Positions 1 to 6,502 of a DNA stretch of 7,288 nucleotides are shown here, piece by piece. Source of the stretch: Calditrichia bacterium (GTDB lineage: Bacteria; Calditrichota; Calditrichia; RBG-13-44-9); contig JALXCH010000168.1 of the NCBI GenBank assembly GCA_026991005.1, forward strand, positions 1 to 7,288. The letters are read 5' to 3'. The notes under the pieces are model-generated. The model was given only the letters and a program-made list of their open reading frames with translations, searched no databases and had not been told where the DNA came from. The number at the start of each line of letters is the position of its first letter. Within the stretch, counting starts at the first letter, position 1. A program made the translations under genes and the position numbers.

Positions 1-2467
1 GACAGTTGTTGGAGCAGTACCGCGTGCCCACGCAGCGGTTGTACACCTGGGCGTTCAGTCCCTCGGGATTATGGTGGGTTGCATTCACCGGGCACACCGG
101 TTCGCAGGGAGCATTGTCGCACTGCTGACACATCATGGGGAGAAACTCCATCTTCTCTTCCCCCACGTAATAGGGCTCGATGCGAATCCAGGACATCTCG
201 CGCCCCTTTAAATGCTCCTCAACTCCCACCAGCGGGATGTTATTTTCCACATAGCAGGCCGCCGAGCAAGCATTGCAACCGATACAACTTTCCAGATCGA
301 TGGCCATGCCCCACCGATAATCTTTGTGCTGATGAGGTGGATAATTGTGCAGTTCTTCATGCTCGTGCTCATGGTCATGTTCGTGTTCCTCCTCCTCGGG
401 CAGAATGCCGCGCCCCTCGTAATTGCTCATGGAACCGGCCAGGATGGGTAAAGGCTGGTGGTTACCCGTTTTGTGCACCCGCACTCTCGGGAATACGGCA
501 ATCGTGCCTCCAAAGCGTTTTTCTACCTGCAGGGGAAGCGTTTCCAGCAAATCCCGCTGCACTGCCAGCACCCCATCCGGCATCCGTTTTTGAATGAACA
601 CCGGCAAACGGAGGGAGAAATCGTGGTGAGCAATTTCTATTTCGTCGCCATTCTTCAGATTGTGTTCCCGGGCAAGGGCTTCGGAAATCATCACCCAGCG
701 CCCGTAAGAGATGGTGGAAAGAGGATCGGGAATTTCCTGCATCAGCGGCAGCTGGCGGCTGCGCCCATCGTAGGAGCGAATGGAGGGGATAACAACCAGC
801 ACCGGTGCGGTGTGCGGCGTGGGCATCCGGAAATTCCGCCAGAACTGCTCTACCTGCTGGCGCCGCAACTCCACCGACACCGCAGGTACCGGTATTTCCA
901 CAAATCCTTTTTCGCGAAATTGTTTGATTTGAATGGGAGTCAGTTTGCGCTCCCAGCTCTGTTTCAGATAATCCAGGTACTCCCCTGCCACTTCCTTTCC
1001 CTCGTACGCCGCCATCAACTGCAGCAACACGTCGCCTTCGCTGTGGGAATCGTACTGTTTTTCCATGGCCGGTTGAATCAGGTTCAGCACACCGCGACGG
1101 GGTTCGGCATCGCCCCAGGATTCCAGCGGATGCGACAGAGGCAGCACCACCTGGCACTGGCGGATGGTTTCGTTCATCACATCGGAAAGGCCCACCACCA
1201 GACCCGCTTTTTTCAGTGCCTGCTCGAAAGCCATTCCGGCGGGTAACGTTTCCACGGGATTGGTTCGTGCCAGGAAGAGCACTCCCACCGCCTCCTGCTG
1301 CAGACGCTCCACCAGAGCCTGGACATCCTTCAGGCTCCCCGGATGCCGGACCGCATCGGCGTGGGTAAAATCTACGGTGGATTCGGTTTGTCCCGTTACC
1401 CACTGGATAAGCGCTGCCAGCACCGCCACTTCTACTCCCTGCTCGTGGGCACTGCTCATGCCACCGGCAATCATCAAGGGGCGGCGTGCCCGCACCATTT
1501 TTTCCACCAACTTATCTAATTTAGCTGCGGAGAGCCCCGTTGCCTGGAGCACTTCCTGGCGACTTATGGTGGGGATGCTTTCAAGAAGCGCTTCGGGAAG
1601 TTGCTTGACTGCCCGCCCTCGTTGCAGCAGTTCTCGCAGTAAATAGCTCAACAGGGGAATTTCCCCCGCGGGCGGAATGGTTAACCGTTCGTCTGCCTGC
1701 ACCCCGGTAAGGGAAACGTGAGGTTCCGCATGGTACCAGGTGAAGGATTTCTTCCGGGCACGGGCGAACTGTACCGCCTGGTTAATGGGGCTGCCAAATG
1801 TTTCGAAAATGTCTGCCCCCAGGGTGAACAAGAAATCGGCCGCTTCGATGCGGTAGTGTGGTACCTCTTCCCGACCGAACACCAGGGCGTTTGCTTTTCG
1901 GATTGCCGTGGGCGCCAGAGGCTCGTACTCCGGTGCTCGTTTTACCCCGGTGGTCTGGCAAAAACGGTCGATCAGTTCCGTGAGCGTACCGGTGGTACTT
2001 CCGGAAAGGTACACATTCTCCCGTCCCGCCTGCTGGAACTGATGCAGCGCTTCCACAATTTTACCGTAGGCTTCGGACCAGCTTGCCACCCGGAAGCGGC
2101 CTTCCCCGTCCCGAATCATGGGGCGTTTAATGCGCTGGGGGTGGTACAGCCGCATCAGGGAAGCCTGTCCGCGCATGCACAGGGCACCATCGTTCACCGG
2201 ATGCCCGGCAATCCCTTCCAGCTTGGTGGGGAACAACCCCCGCACCCCCCGGTACATTTTATCGTGCACCTGGACCTCAATACCGCAACTGGCGGGGCAC
2301 TCCGTGCAACTGCTGGGCACCAGAAGGGGTTTCCCCGGATACACTTCTTCTTCGGGCGGTATGAGGTAGGGAATGATTTTTTCCGTTCCTCGATCAATTC
2401 CGCAGGAGGAGATGGCAGCCACTCCCGAAATAATTCCTGCGGATTTCAAAAAATCACGTCTATCCAT
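1..2467 (-). CDS. actB: ACIII subunit ActB, 3' end missing (Tat-exported MoCo-like / four-cluster ferredoxin fusion)
   Basis: Large iron-sulfur subunit of alternative complex III, a quinol:electron-acceptor oxidoreductase on the periplasmic face of the membrane. The first 822 residues are present; the frame is open at the window edge. The start is the ATG at 2467, with GGAGGA (2474-2479) six bases upstream. The N-terminus has a Tat motif (RRDFLK, residues 3-8) and a possible lipobox ending at C22. Residues about 50-690 form a molybdopterin-oxidoreductase-like domain with the ACIII signature LESWGDAEPR (448-457). I see no Mo-ligating Cys, Sec or Ser in a recognisable context, as expected for ActB. 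Cys 54, 57, 61 and 97 form an intact N-terminal FeS motif. A His/Glu-rich linker (691-716) precedes a PsrB-like ferredoxin domain with Cys 728/731/734/738, 780/783/788/792 and 812/818/822; the last group sits in the ACIII-typical CVGTRYCSNNC. It lies 20 bases after actA. Subunit identity is very secure; cofactor content is inference. Confidence 0.95.
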   Translation of the reverse strand, partial: MDRRDFLKSAGIISGVAAISSCGIDRGTEKIIPYLIPPEEEVYPGKPLLVPSSCTECPASCGIEVQVHDKMYRGVRGLFPTKLEGIAGHPVNDGALCMRGQASLMRLYHPQRIKRPMIRDGEGRFRVASWSEAYGKIVEALHQFQQAGRENVYLSGSTTGTLTELIDRFCQTTGVKRAPEYEPLAPTAIRKANALVFGREEVPHYRIEAADFLFTLGADIFETFGSPINQAVQFARARKKSFTWYHAEPHVSLTGVQADERLTIPPAGEIPLLSYLLRELLQRGRAVKQLPEALLESIPTISRQEVLQATGLSAAKLDKLVEKMVRARRPLMIAGGMSSAHEQGVEVAVLAALIQWVTGQTESTVDFTHADAVRHPGSLKDVQALVERLQQEAVGVLFLARTNPVETLPAGMAFEQALKKAGLVVGLSDVMNETIRQCQVVLPLSHPLESWGDAEPRRGVLNLIQPAMEKQYDSHSEGDVLLQLMAAYEGKEVAGEYLDYLKQSWERKLTPIQIKQFREKGFVEIPVPAVSVELRRQQVEQFWRNFRMPTPHTAPVLVVIPSIRSYDGRSRQLPLMQEIPDPLSTISYGRWVMISEALAREHNLKNGDEIEIAHHDFSLRLPVFIQKRMPDGVLAVQRDLLETLPLQVEKRFGGTIAVFPRVRVHKTGNHQPLPILAGSMSNYEGRGILPEEEEHEHDHEHEHEELHNYPPHQHKDYRWGMAIDLESCIGCNACSAACYVENNIPLVGVEEHLKGREMSWIRIEPYYVGEEKMEFLPMMCQQCDNAPCEPVCPVNATHHNPEGLNAQVYNRCVGTRYCSNNC

Positions 2468-2487
2468 TCACATTCCTCCGGATTTTG

Positions 2488-3000
2488 CTATCGATGACAG
2501 GTCAAACAATCATCAGGGGCGTTGTTTGCCCGATGGCAGGAGAGGCACCAGCCCATCTGCAATTCTCGTTGCCGCTTCATCACCGGCATCACTTCCACAT
2601 TGCCATGGCAGGTGCGGCACTCCACCCCCGCTTTAATATGCCGTTTGTGGGAAAAATACACGTGGTTGCGCACCGGAATAACGTACACTCGCAACCAGGG
2701 AACCGGCTCCTTCTTCTTCCAGTATTCGGTAAGCTTCTGAATTTCCGGTCGATCGGTCGCCACCTTCTCGTGGCAGCTCATGCACTTCTGCAACGGCGGA
2801 ATGCCGGCAAAAGTGGATTTTTCCACCGTGGTGTGGCAATCCGTACATTGTAATCCCACTTTCGACACGTGAATCTGATGACTGAAATTGATGGGTTGCA
2901 CCGGGGTCTGGCGATATATTTTCCAGACGTACCCCCGCCCCAGTGCCAGTACAATTAAGAATCCAAAAAATCCCACGATTAGCAATTTAACAATACGCAT
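2488..3000 (-). CDS. actA: ACIII pentahaem cytochrome c subunit ActA
   Basis: Multihaem cytochrome c of alternative complex III that moves electrons from the ActB clusters towards the terminal acceptor. The product has 170 residues. One hydrophobic N-terminal helix (about residues 3-24) anchors or exports it, and the rest should be periplasmic. Five CXXCH motifs are visible: CTDCH (52-56), CMSCH (73-77), CRTCH (128-132), CLSCH (152-156) and CLTCH (165-169). Spare histidines at 41, 44, 118 and 121 could be distal ligands. The segments PVQPINFSHQIH, RNHVYFSHKRH and MGWCLSCHR match the ActA pattern I know from Bacteroidota-type ACIII. ATG 3000 is preferred over the in-frame GTG at 3006 because GGGAGAG (3008-3014) then lies seven bases upstream; the GTG would almost touch it. 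The gene starts 14 bases after the membrane cytochrome stop and ends 20 bases before actB, so the three genes are probably cotranscribed. Confidence 0.95.
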   Translation of the reverse strand: MRIVKLLIVGFFGFLIVLALGRGYVWKIYRQTPVQPINFSHQIHVSKVGLQCTDCHTTVEKSTFAGIPPLQKCMSCHEKVATDRPEIQKLTEYWKKKEPVPWLRVYVIPVRNHVYFSHKRHIKAGVECRTCHGNVEVMPVMKRQRELQMGWCLSCHRANNAPDDCLTCHR

Positions 3001-3007
3001 ACACACA

Positions 3008-3014
3008 CTCTCCC
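3008..3014 (-). promoter_or_regulatory. ribosome binding site deciding the actA start
   Basis: GGGAGAG on the minus strand, immediately after the stop of the 439-aa gene and seven bases before ATG 3000. It rules against the in-frame GTG at 3006, which would be only one base away. Confidence 0.7.
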
Positions 3015-4334
3015 TTATTCATTCTCGTTTTTGGAACCAGCGTGTTGCTGTTGGTAGGTTTGAATTAAAAATTCGGCGACAGAACGAATTTCGCTCTCCT
3101 TCAGCCCCAATTGAGGCATGGGAGGTAAATTGGGATTGATTTTTTGCGGTTTACGAATGAACTGAATCAGCTTCTCTTTTTGCTCCAGATATTTGGGCAG
3201 CACGGAGTTGTAGGCAGGTCCCACCAGTTGTTTGTCGAAACGATGGCAGGTGGAACACTGGTTGTCAAACACCTGCTTTCCCAGTTCCAGATCGACCTTG
3301 ATCGAACTGGCTCGCATGGCTTCCCGCTCTGCTTCCAGGCGGTGCAAAATCTCCTCTGCCCGGGTGGTGAGCAAAGCAGTGTGATTTTCGATGGCATTCT
3401 CCCGGGCATAATGGTCGGTGACCACTACCAGCACAAACGCCACGCCGTACAGCACAAACAGAACAATTCCGTGGCGAGAAGCAGGCTGCTGAAGCATATC
3501 CCACAACTTCAGGCAAATGAGCGCCAGCACCCCAATCACCAGCGCTGCCAGCACAAACACCGCCTGGGACATGGAAATTCCCGGCAGGGTAACCAGATTC
3601 CACAACAGGAACACAGGCTGAATCAGCGTAAACAAAAACGCCAGAGTGAGGGAAAATCCCCGCACCAGTTTCCGGTAGGATTCATCCATATCCTTTCGCC
3701 CACCCTGCCAGTGAAAAAAGAAGAAGTAAATGGCAGCGGCAGAGAAAGCCAGCGCCGCCGTAAAGAACTGCACAAAGCGAGCAATCACGTTCCAGGAGAA
3801 AAACAACTGGGAGGGATGTTTGACCAGAAACCAGCGACCGGGATCCAGTTCCAGGGTGGTACAACCGGCAAACAGCAGGTAGGCAATGGTGAGAAGTCCC
3901 AGGCCACCGGCTCCCAGCAACAGGTGCAGCAGGGGATTCACCTCCCGCCAGCGAAAAGCCGCTTTGTAAGCATACACCAGCGAGAGCCCCACCACAGCGA
4001 AGATGGTCATGTAACTCAAAAAGGGCACAATGGGAATGGGAGCATCGTAAAAAATCTGCCCTTCGATTAAAATCATAACCAGCAGCGGCAGAACTCCCAG
4101 AATCAGCCCAGCCCAGCGCCCCCAGAGCAACTCCTCTGTGATGTTACGGGCAAATAAGCGGTAGCGTCCATCAGACTCTCCTCCCATCAACAAAAAAATC
4201 AGAGAGTACAGAGTACCGCCTATCACCAGACTGATGTATGGCACATGAACAAAATAGACAATCATTAACAGAATTTTAATCAAATGCAGATGATGCGCAT
4301 TGGGTAGTAAAAAGAGTTCATGAAAAAAATCCAT
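3015..4334 (-). CDS. polytopic membrane protein with C-terminal cytochrome c domain (distantly cytochrome-bd-subunit-I-like)
   Basis: Protein of 439 residues. Residues 1-310 look like about eight transmembrane helices (roughly 20-50, 75-97, 104-124, 135-157, 183-207, 226-248, 257-277 and 288-306). A charged, probably coiled-coil stretch (about 322-345) leads to a class I cytochrome c domain with CSTCH (360-364) and a likely Met ligand in PPMPQLG (M406). This C-terminal domain should be periplasmic. The membrane part reminds me of proteins loosely annotated as cytochrome bd subunit I-like: HVPYISLVIGG in helix 1 (H30) and ARFVQFFTAALAF in helix 5. H14, H15, H17, H30 and H137 could bind haem b. 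That family link is from memory and weak; quinol oxidation or electron transfer is inference. The ATG at 4334 follows AAGGAGA (4342-4348). The gene lies between ctaB and actA and is not one of the standard ACIII subunits. Confidence 0.85.
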   Translation of the reverse strand: MDFFHELFLLPNAHHLHLIKILLMIVYFVHVPYISLVIGGTLYSLIFLLMGGESDGRYRLFARNITEELLWGRWAGLILGVLPLLVMILIEGQIFYDAPIPIVPFLSYMTIFAVVGLSLVYAYKAAFRWREVNPLLHLLLGAGGLGLLTIAYLLFAGCTTLELDPGRWFLVKHPSQLFFSWNVIARFVQFFTAALAFSAAAIYFFFFHWQGGRKDMDESYRKLVRGFSLTLAFLFTLIQPVFLLWNLVTLPGISMSQAVFVLAALVIGVLALICLKLWDMLQQPASRHGIVLFVLYGVAFVLVVVTDHYARENAIENHTALLTTRAEEILHRLEAEREAMRASSIKVDLELGKQVFDNQCSTCHRFDKQLVGPAYNSVLPKYLEQKEKLIQFIRKPQKINPNLPPMPQLGLKESEIRSVAEFLIQTYQQQHAGSKNENE

Positions 4335-4341
4335 GGATGCA

Positions 4342-4348
4342 TCTCCTT
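4342..4348 (-). promoter_or_regulatory. ribosome binding site of the 439-aa cytochrome gene
   Basis: AAGGAGA on the minus strand, seven bases before ATG 4334. It is strong and supports this start over any downstream Met. Confidence 0.8.
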
Positions 4349-4351
4349 TTT

Positions 4352-4621
4352 TTACATCGGCATTGGCTCAATCCGGGTCAATTCTCGAACCGAACAACAA
4401 CTTCCTCCACCCACGGAAACTCCAATTTCAGCGAGCATCCCGGAACCAATGTTCAGAAGGAAGAGATTGCGGGATGTTTCCCCCGGCACACAGGAGGCCC
4501 ATATTTTTTCCGGGACATCCCGCAAGCTCCCCGGGGTAATGGTCACTTTTGTTCCGGTGCCCGGGATTCCGGGCCTGTATTCTGTACACATTTTTTTCTT
4601 TATTTTTTTTGACTTCCTCAC
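4352..4621 (-). CDS. possible small ORF, unrecognised (weak)
   Basis: An 89-codon frame opens with GTG at 4621 (or ATG at 4591, giving 79 residues) and stops 17 bases before the 439-aa gene. The GTG version begins with a Lys-rich stretch produced by the A tract. The rest is rich in Gly, Ser, Pro and Val, has four Cys including an adjacent pair (GGGSCCSV), and ends ELTRIEPMPM. It has no membrane helix, signal peptide or motif I recognise. Neither start has a well-placed Shine-Dalgarno sequence. Counting by hand from the ATG, G+C at codon positions 1, 2 and 3 is about 52, 56 and 56 percent, a flat profile unlike typical coding DNA. Plus-strand frames are also open here, so chance is a fair explanation. 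Its only support is that it fits the gap neatly. Confidence 0.2.
   Translation of the reverse strand: MRKSKKIKKKMCTEYRPGIPGTGTKVTITPGSLRDVPEKIWASCVPGETSRNLFLLNIGSGMLAEIGVSVGGGSCCSVRELTRIEPMPM
4467..4525 (-). repeat. long interrupted inverted repeat, probable RNA stem-loop
   Basis: TTGCGGGATGT (4467-4477) is repeated perfectly as its reverse complement at 4515-4525. Inside it, CCCGG (4482-4486) pairs with CCGGG (4510-4514), giving 11 + 5 base pairs with a 4-base one-sided bulge (4478-4481) and a 23-base loop. In the minus-strand RNA the loop contains CCUCCU (4497-4492), which can pair with the AGGAG of the ribosome binding site at 4342-4347. A leader element or operator is possible; function is unproven. 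Confidence 0.45.
4559..4574 (-). repeat. 6-bp GC hairpin with tetraloop
   Basis: Arms GCCCGG (4559-4564) and CCGGGC (4569-4574) enclose a 4-base loop. It lies between the A-rich tract and the larger stem. It is short but all GC, and could be part of a folded leader of the downstream transcript. Confidence 0.4.
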
Positions 4622-4626
4622 TATCG

Positions 4627-4647
4627 AAGCCGGACATTCCCCGGCTT
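4627..4647 (-). repeat. 7-bp hairpin just downstream of ctaB
   Basis: Inverted repeat with arms AAGCCGG (4627-4633) and CCGGCTT (4641-4647) and a 7-base loop, starting 10 bases after the ctaB stop. Its position suggests a 3' end or mRNA-stabilising hairpin for the oxidase transcript. No U-run follows in the direction of transcription (the nearby tract is A-rich on that strand), so it is not a classical intrinsic terminator. Confidence 0.5.
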
Positions 4648-4657
4648 TCCCCCTCCA

Positions 4658-5539
4658 TCATCCCACATGCCACAAACTGTTCAGGCTAATCAGAATCATC
4701 ACCAGCAAAATGACACTGTTGATGCCAATGAACGCCATGCGAAAAGCACTCCGGGAGGCATTGGGGCGCAGCAGCGGCAGGGAGAGAAGCACCAACCCCA
4801 GAGCCACCACCGCAAGGGCCGCCATGAGTACCGGATAGCGCACCACGCCAAAAAGCGGCAGCAACAGTACCACCACCGCCGTGGCCACAATCCACATGAA
4901 TGTTACCCGGGAGAGCCCGGCACGGGTGAGCACCTGGGAGAGGGTGGGATAGCCCGCTTCCCGGTAGTCCCCGCCAAAATTGAGCAAGAGAAGCCAGAAA
5001 TGGGGGATTTGCCAGAAGAAGAAAAGCACCACCAGCGCCACGGCAATACGATCGCCCGGGGCACCGCCTGCCGAAACCCAGCCCACCAGCGGAGGAATCG
5101 CACCGATGACCGCTCCGGGCACTGCAGCCAGTGGGGAGACCCGTTTCAGCGGGGTGTAAATGCCATTGTACCACACCGCGGCTAAAATGCCCAGAGCCAT
5201 GGGGAGCCATCCTGCGCCTATTCCCAGAATCAGCGCCCCGGCCAGCAGTAAACCCAGCGCAATGCGCAGGGCTTCCACCGGGCGCAGCCGTCCCGAGGGA
5301 ATGGGACGCTGGCGGGTACGTGCCATGCGGGCATCCAGTTGCCACTCCTGATACTGATTCAATGCCGCTGAACCCAGCGCCATCAGGAAAATCCCCAGCA
5401 AGGGAATCAGCATCTCCAGGGACAACTGCCCCCGGTAGGCAATGTAGCCTGTGGCGGTGGAAAGGGTCACCAGCCGGGCAATGCGAACCTTGCCCAACTC
5501 CAGCACCAATCCCAGCCGTTTCCGCCAGCTTCCGCTCAT
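4658..5539 (-). CDS. ctaB: protohaem IX farnesyltransferase (haem O synthase), UbiA family
   Basis: Integral membrane prenyltransferase that adds a farnesyl group to haem b to make haem O, the precursor of haem A for the oxidase encoded just upstream. The product has 293 residues, the usual size, with many hydrophobic helices. Family motifs are in order: N61-x3-E65-x3-D69 followed by ARTRQRPIPSGR (first polyprenyl-diphosphate site), YTPLKR (128-133), the GAIPPLVGW segment (146-154), and WQIPHFW (176-182) with D191-Y in the second active-site loop. The first acidic residue of the canonical N-x3-D-x3-D motif is Glu here, a variant I believe occurs in other CtaB proteins. The start ATG (5539) overlaps the coxB TGA by four bases (ATGA), and AAGGGG (5545-5550) lies five bases upstream, so translation is probably coupled to coxB. 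No ctaA is present in the window. Confidence 0.96.
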   Translation of the reverse strand: MSGSWRKRLGLVLELGKVRIARLVTLSTATGYIAYRGQLSLEMLIPLLGIFLMALGSAALNQYQEWQLDARMARTRQRPIPSGRLRPVEALRIALGLLLAGALILGIGAGWLPMALGILAAVWYNGIYTPLKRVSPLAAVPGAVIGAIPPLVGWVSAGGAPGDRIAVALVVLFFFWQIPHFWLLLLNFGGDYREAGYPTLSQVLTRAGLSRVTFMWIVATAVVVLLLPLFGVVRYPVLMAALAVVALGLVLLSLPLLRPNASRSAFRMAFIGINSVILLVMILISLNSLWHVG

Positions 5540-6492
5540 TGCAACCCCTTCAAATATTCAATCAAAATGCTTAACTCCTCTTCACTCATCTGCCCCTTTT
5601 GAGAAGGCATGAGGTTATTAAACCCCTTCACCAATTCAATTTCCGGTTCCAGTACGGAACGACGGAGATAATCCTCATCAGCCACCACATTTTTCTCCTG
5701 GCCATCCACCAGCACAATGCGGGACTTCCCGTACAACCCTTTTAAACTGGGACCGATGATGACGCTGCCGTCCGTACTGTGGCAGGCCACACAGCCACGG
5801 ATGCGAAGGATTTGCTTTCCCTGCACTTCCACCGCTTTTTTCACTTCCGGACTTTCTTCGGCAGCGGTTCCCTTCTCCGGCAGGGCACGGGAGGCTTCGG
5901 CATACCAGACGGCAAACTGCTCCGCAGGCATCGCCTTCACTTTCGAAAGCATGTAAGCATGACGCAATCCGCAGTACTCGGCACAAAGGACATCATAATC
6001 TCCCGGCTCGCTGGCTTTAAACCACAAAGTGTTGGTCATCCCCGGTACTGCATCTTCTTTAATGCGAAAGGCGGGAATGAAAAAACTGTGGATGACATCC
6101 AGTGAATGGAGTTCCAGTTGCACCGGACGATTCACCGGAACGTACAACGTATCGGTCTTCAAACCGTTGTCGTACTCGAACATCCAGGACCACATGCGTG
6201 CCGTTACTTTGACATGCAGCGCATCTTCGGGAGCGTTACGAATGTACTCAAATCCCTTCCAGCCAAAATAAAACATGAACAAAACCAGGATGGTGGGAAT
6301 AACCGTCCAGATCACTTCCAGGGTGGCATTCCCATGAATATCTTTCGGGGTGCGGTGTCGCTTTTTGTTATATTTCACGATAAAAAAGATGAGCAAAAAC
6401 GTAATCAAAACCAGAAAGAACAAACCGACACCGGCGATAAAAAGAAATACCGCATCCACGGTTCCTGCTGATGTAGAAGCTCCTGACATCAT
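5536..6492 (-). CDS. coxB: cytochrome c oxidase subunit II with fused cytochrome c domain (caa3 type)
   Basis: Electron-entry subunit of a haem-copper oxidase; it accepts electrons on its own haem c and passes them through CuA to subunit I. The product has 318 residues. Two transmembrane helices (about 14-39 and 60-80) are followed by the periplasmic cupredoxin domain. CuA ligands are visible as H135 (DVIHSFFIP) and the C170-AEY-C174-GLR-H178-AY-M181 loop, with E172 between the cysteines. A linker (about 200-222) leads to a class I cytochrome c domain with CVACH (234-238) and a likely Met ligand M295 (NLMPSQKG). ATG codons at 6492 and 6489 are adjacent. GAGGTG (6497-6502) is four bases from the first and seven from the second, so translation could begin at either. 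I see no cleavable signal peptide. It starts eight bases after the subunit IV stop and overlaps ctaB. Confidence 0.97.
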   Translation of the reverse strand: MMSGASTSAGTVDAVFLFIAGVGLFFLVLITFLLIFFIVKYNKKRHRTPKDIHGNATLEVIWTVIPTILVLFMFYFGWKGFEYIRNAPEDALHVKVTARMWSWMFEYDNGLKTDTLYVPVNRPVQLELHSLDVIHSFFIPAFRIKEDAVPGMTNTLWFKASEPGDYDVLCAEYCGLRHAYMLSKVKAMPAEQFAVWYAEASRALPEKGTAAEESPEVKKAVEVQGKQILRIRGCVACHSTDGSVIIGPSLKGLYGKSRIVLVDGQEKNVVADEDYLRRSVLEPEIELVKGFNNLMPSQKGQMSEEELSILIEYLKGLQ

Positions 6493-6496
6493 ATCT

Positions 6497-6502
6497 CACC
6501 TC
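6497..6502 (-). promoter_or_regulatory. ribosome binding site of coxB, overlapping the subunit IV stop
   Basis: GAGGTG on the minus strand overlaps the TGA of the subunit IV gene (6501-6503). With two consecutive ATGs downstream, spacing favours the second (6489) slightly. Confidence 0.6.

Larger units (their letters stand above)
4335..4657 (-). other. gap of 323 bases between ctaB and the membrane cytochrome gene
   Basis: This is the only sizeable non-genic stretch in the window. On the minus strand it reads, in order: a 7-bp hairpin just after the ctaB stop, a 20-base A-rich tract (4591-4610), a 6-bp GC hairpin, a long 11+5-bp stem, and the ribosome binding site of the next gene. All the other intergenic spacers here are 20 bases or less. 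The gap therefore probably holds a processing site, a promoter or a leader for the ACIII block. I find no -35/-10 pair good enough to call. One weak ORF spans most of it and is listed separately. Confidence 0.6.

Noticed and set aside
458..1246. Long plus-strand ORF (262 codons) antisense to actB
   Set aside because: The opposite strand encodes unmistakable ActB throughout. The plus-strand product is His/Gln-rich with no recognisable motif, as expected from an antisense shadow.
1..2467. An active molybdenum enzyme (for example a polysulfide or arsenate reductase-like catalytic subunit)
   Set aside because: The LESWGDAEPR signature, the ferredoxin fusion and the adjacent pentahaem ActA identify ActB of ACIII, whose molybdopterin-like domain is known to lack the cofactor.
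1718..2497. Plus-strand ORF (259 codons) antisense to the start of actB
   Set aside because: It covers the Tat signal and cysteine motif of ActB and the end of actA. Its composition is shadow-like and no family is recognisable.
3001..3006. GTG start for actA at 3006
   Set aside because: It would leave only one base after the Shine-Dalgarno block. The ATG at 3000 has proper spacing.
3144..4070. Plus-strand ORF of 308 codons antisense to the membrane cytochrome gene
   Set aside because: Gln/His/Arg-rich product typical of the complement of hydrophobic coding sequence. The minus strand has clear helices and a haem motif.
4351..4381. TTGACC (4376-4381) with TGTAAA (4351-4356) on the minus strand as a promoter
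   Set aside because: The spacer is 19 bases, the -10 matches poorly, and transcription would begin about at the ribosome binding site, leaving no room for it.
4559..4610. Hairpin 4559-4574 plus T tract 4591-4610 as a plus-strand intrinsic terminator
   Set aside because: The T tract starts 17 bases after the stem instead of directly after it, and no plus-strand gene ends here.
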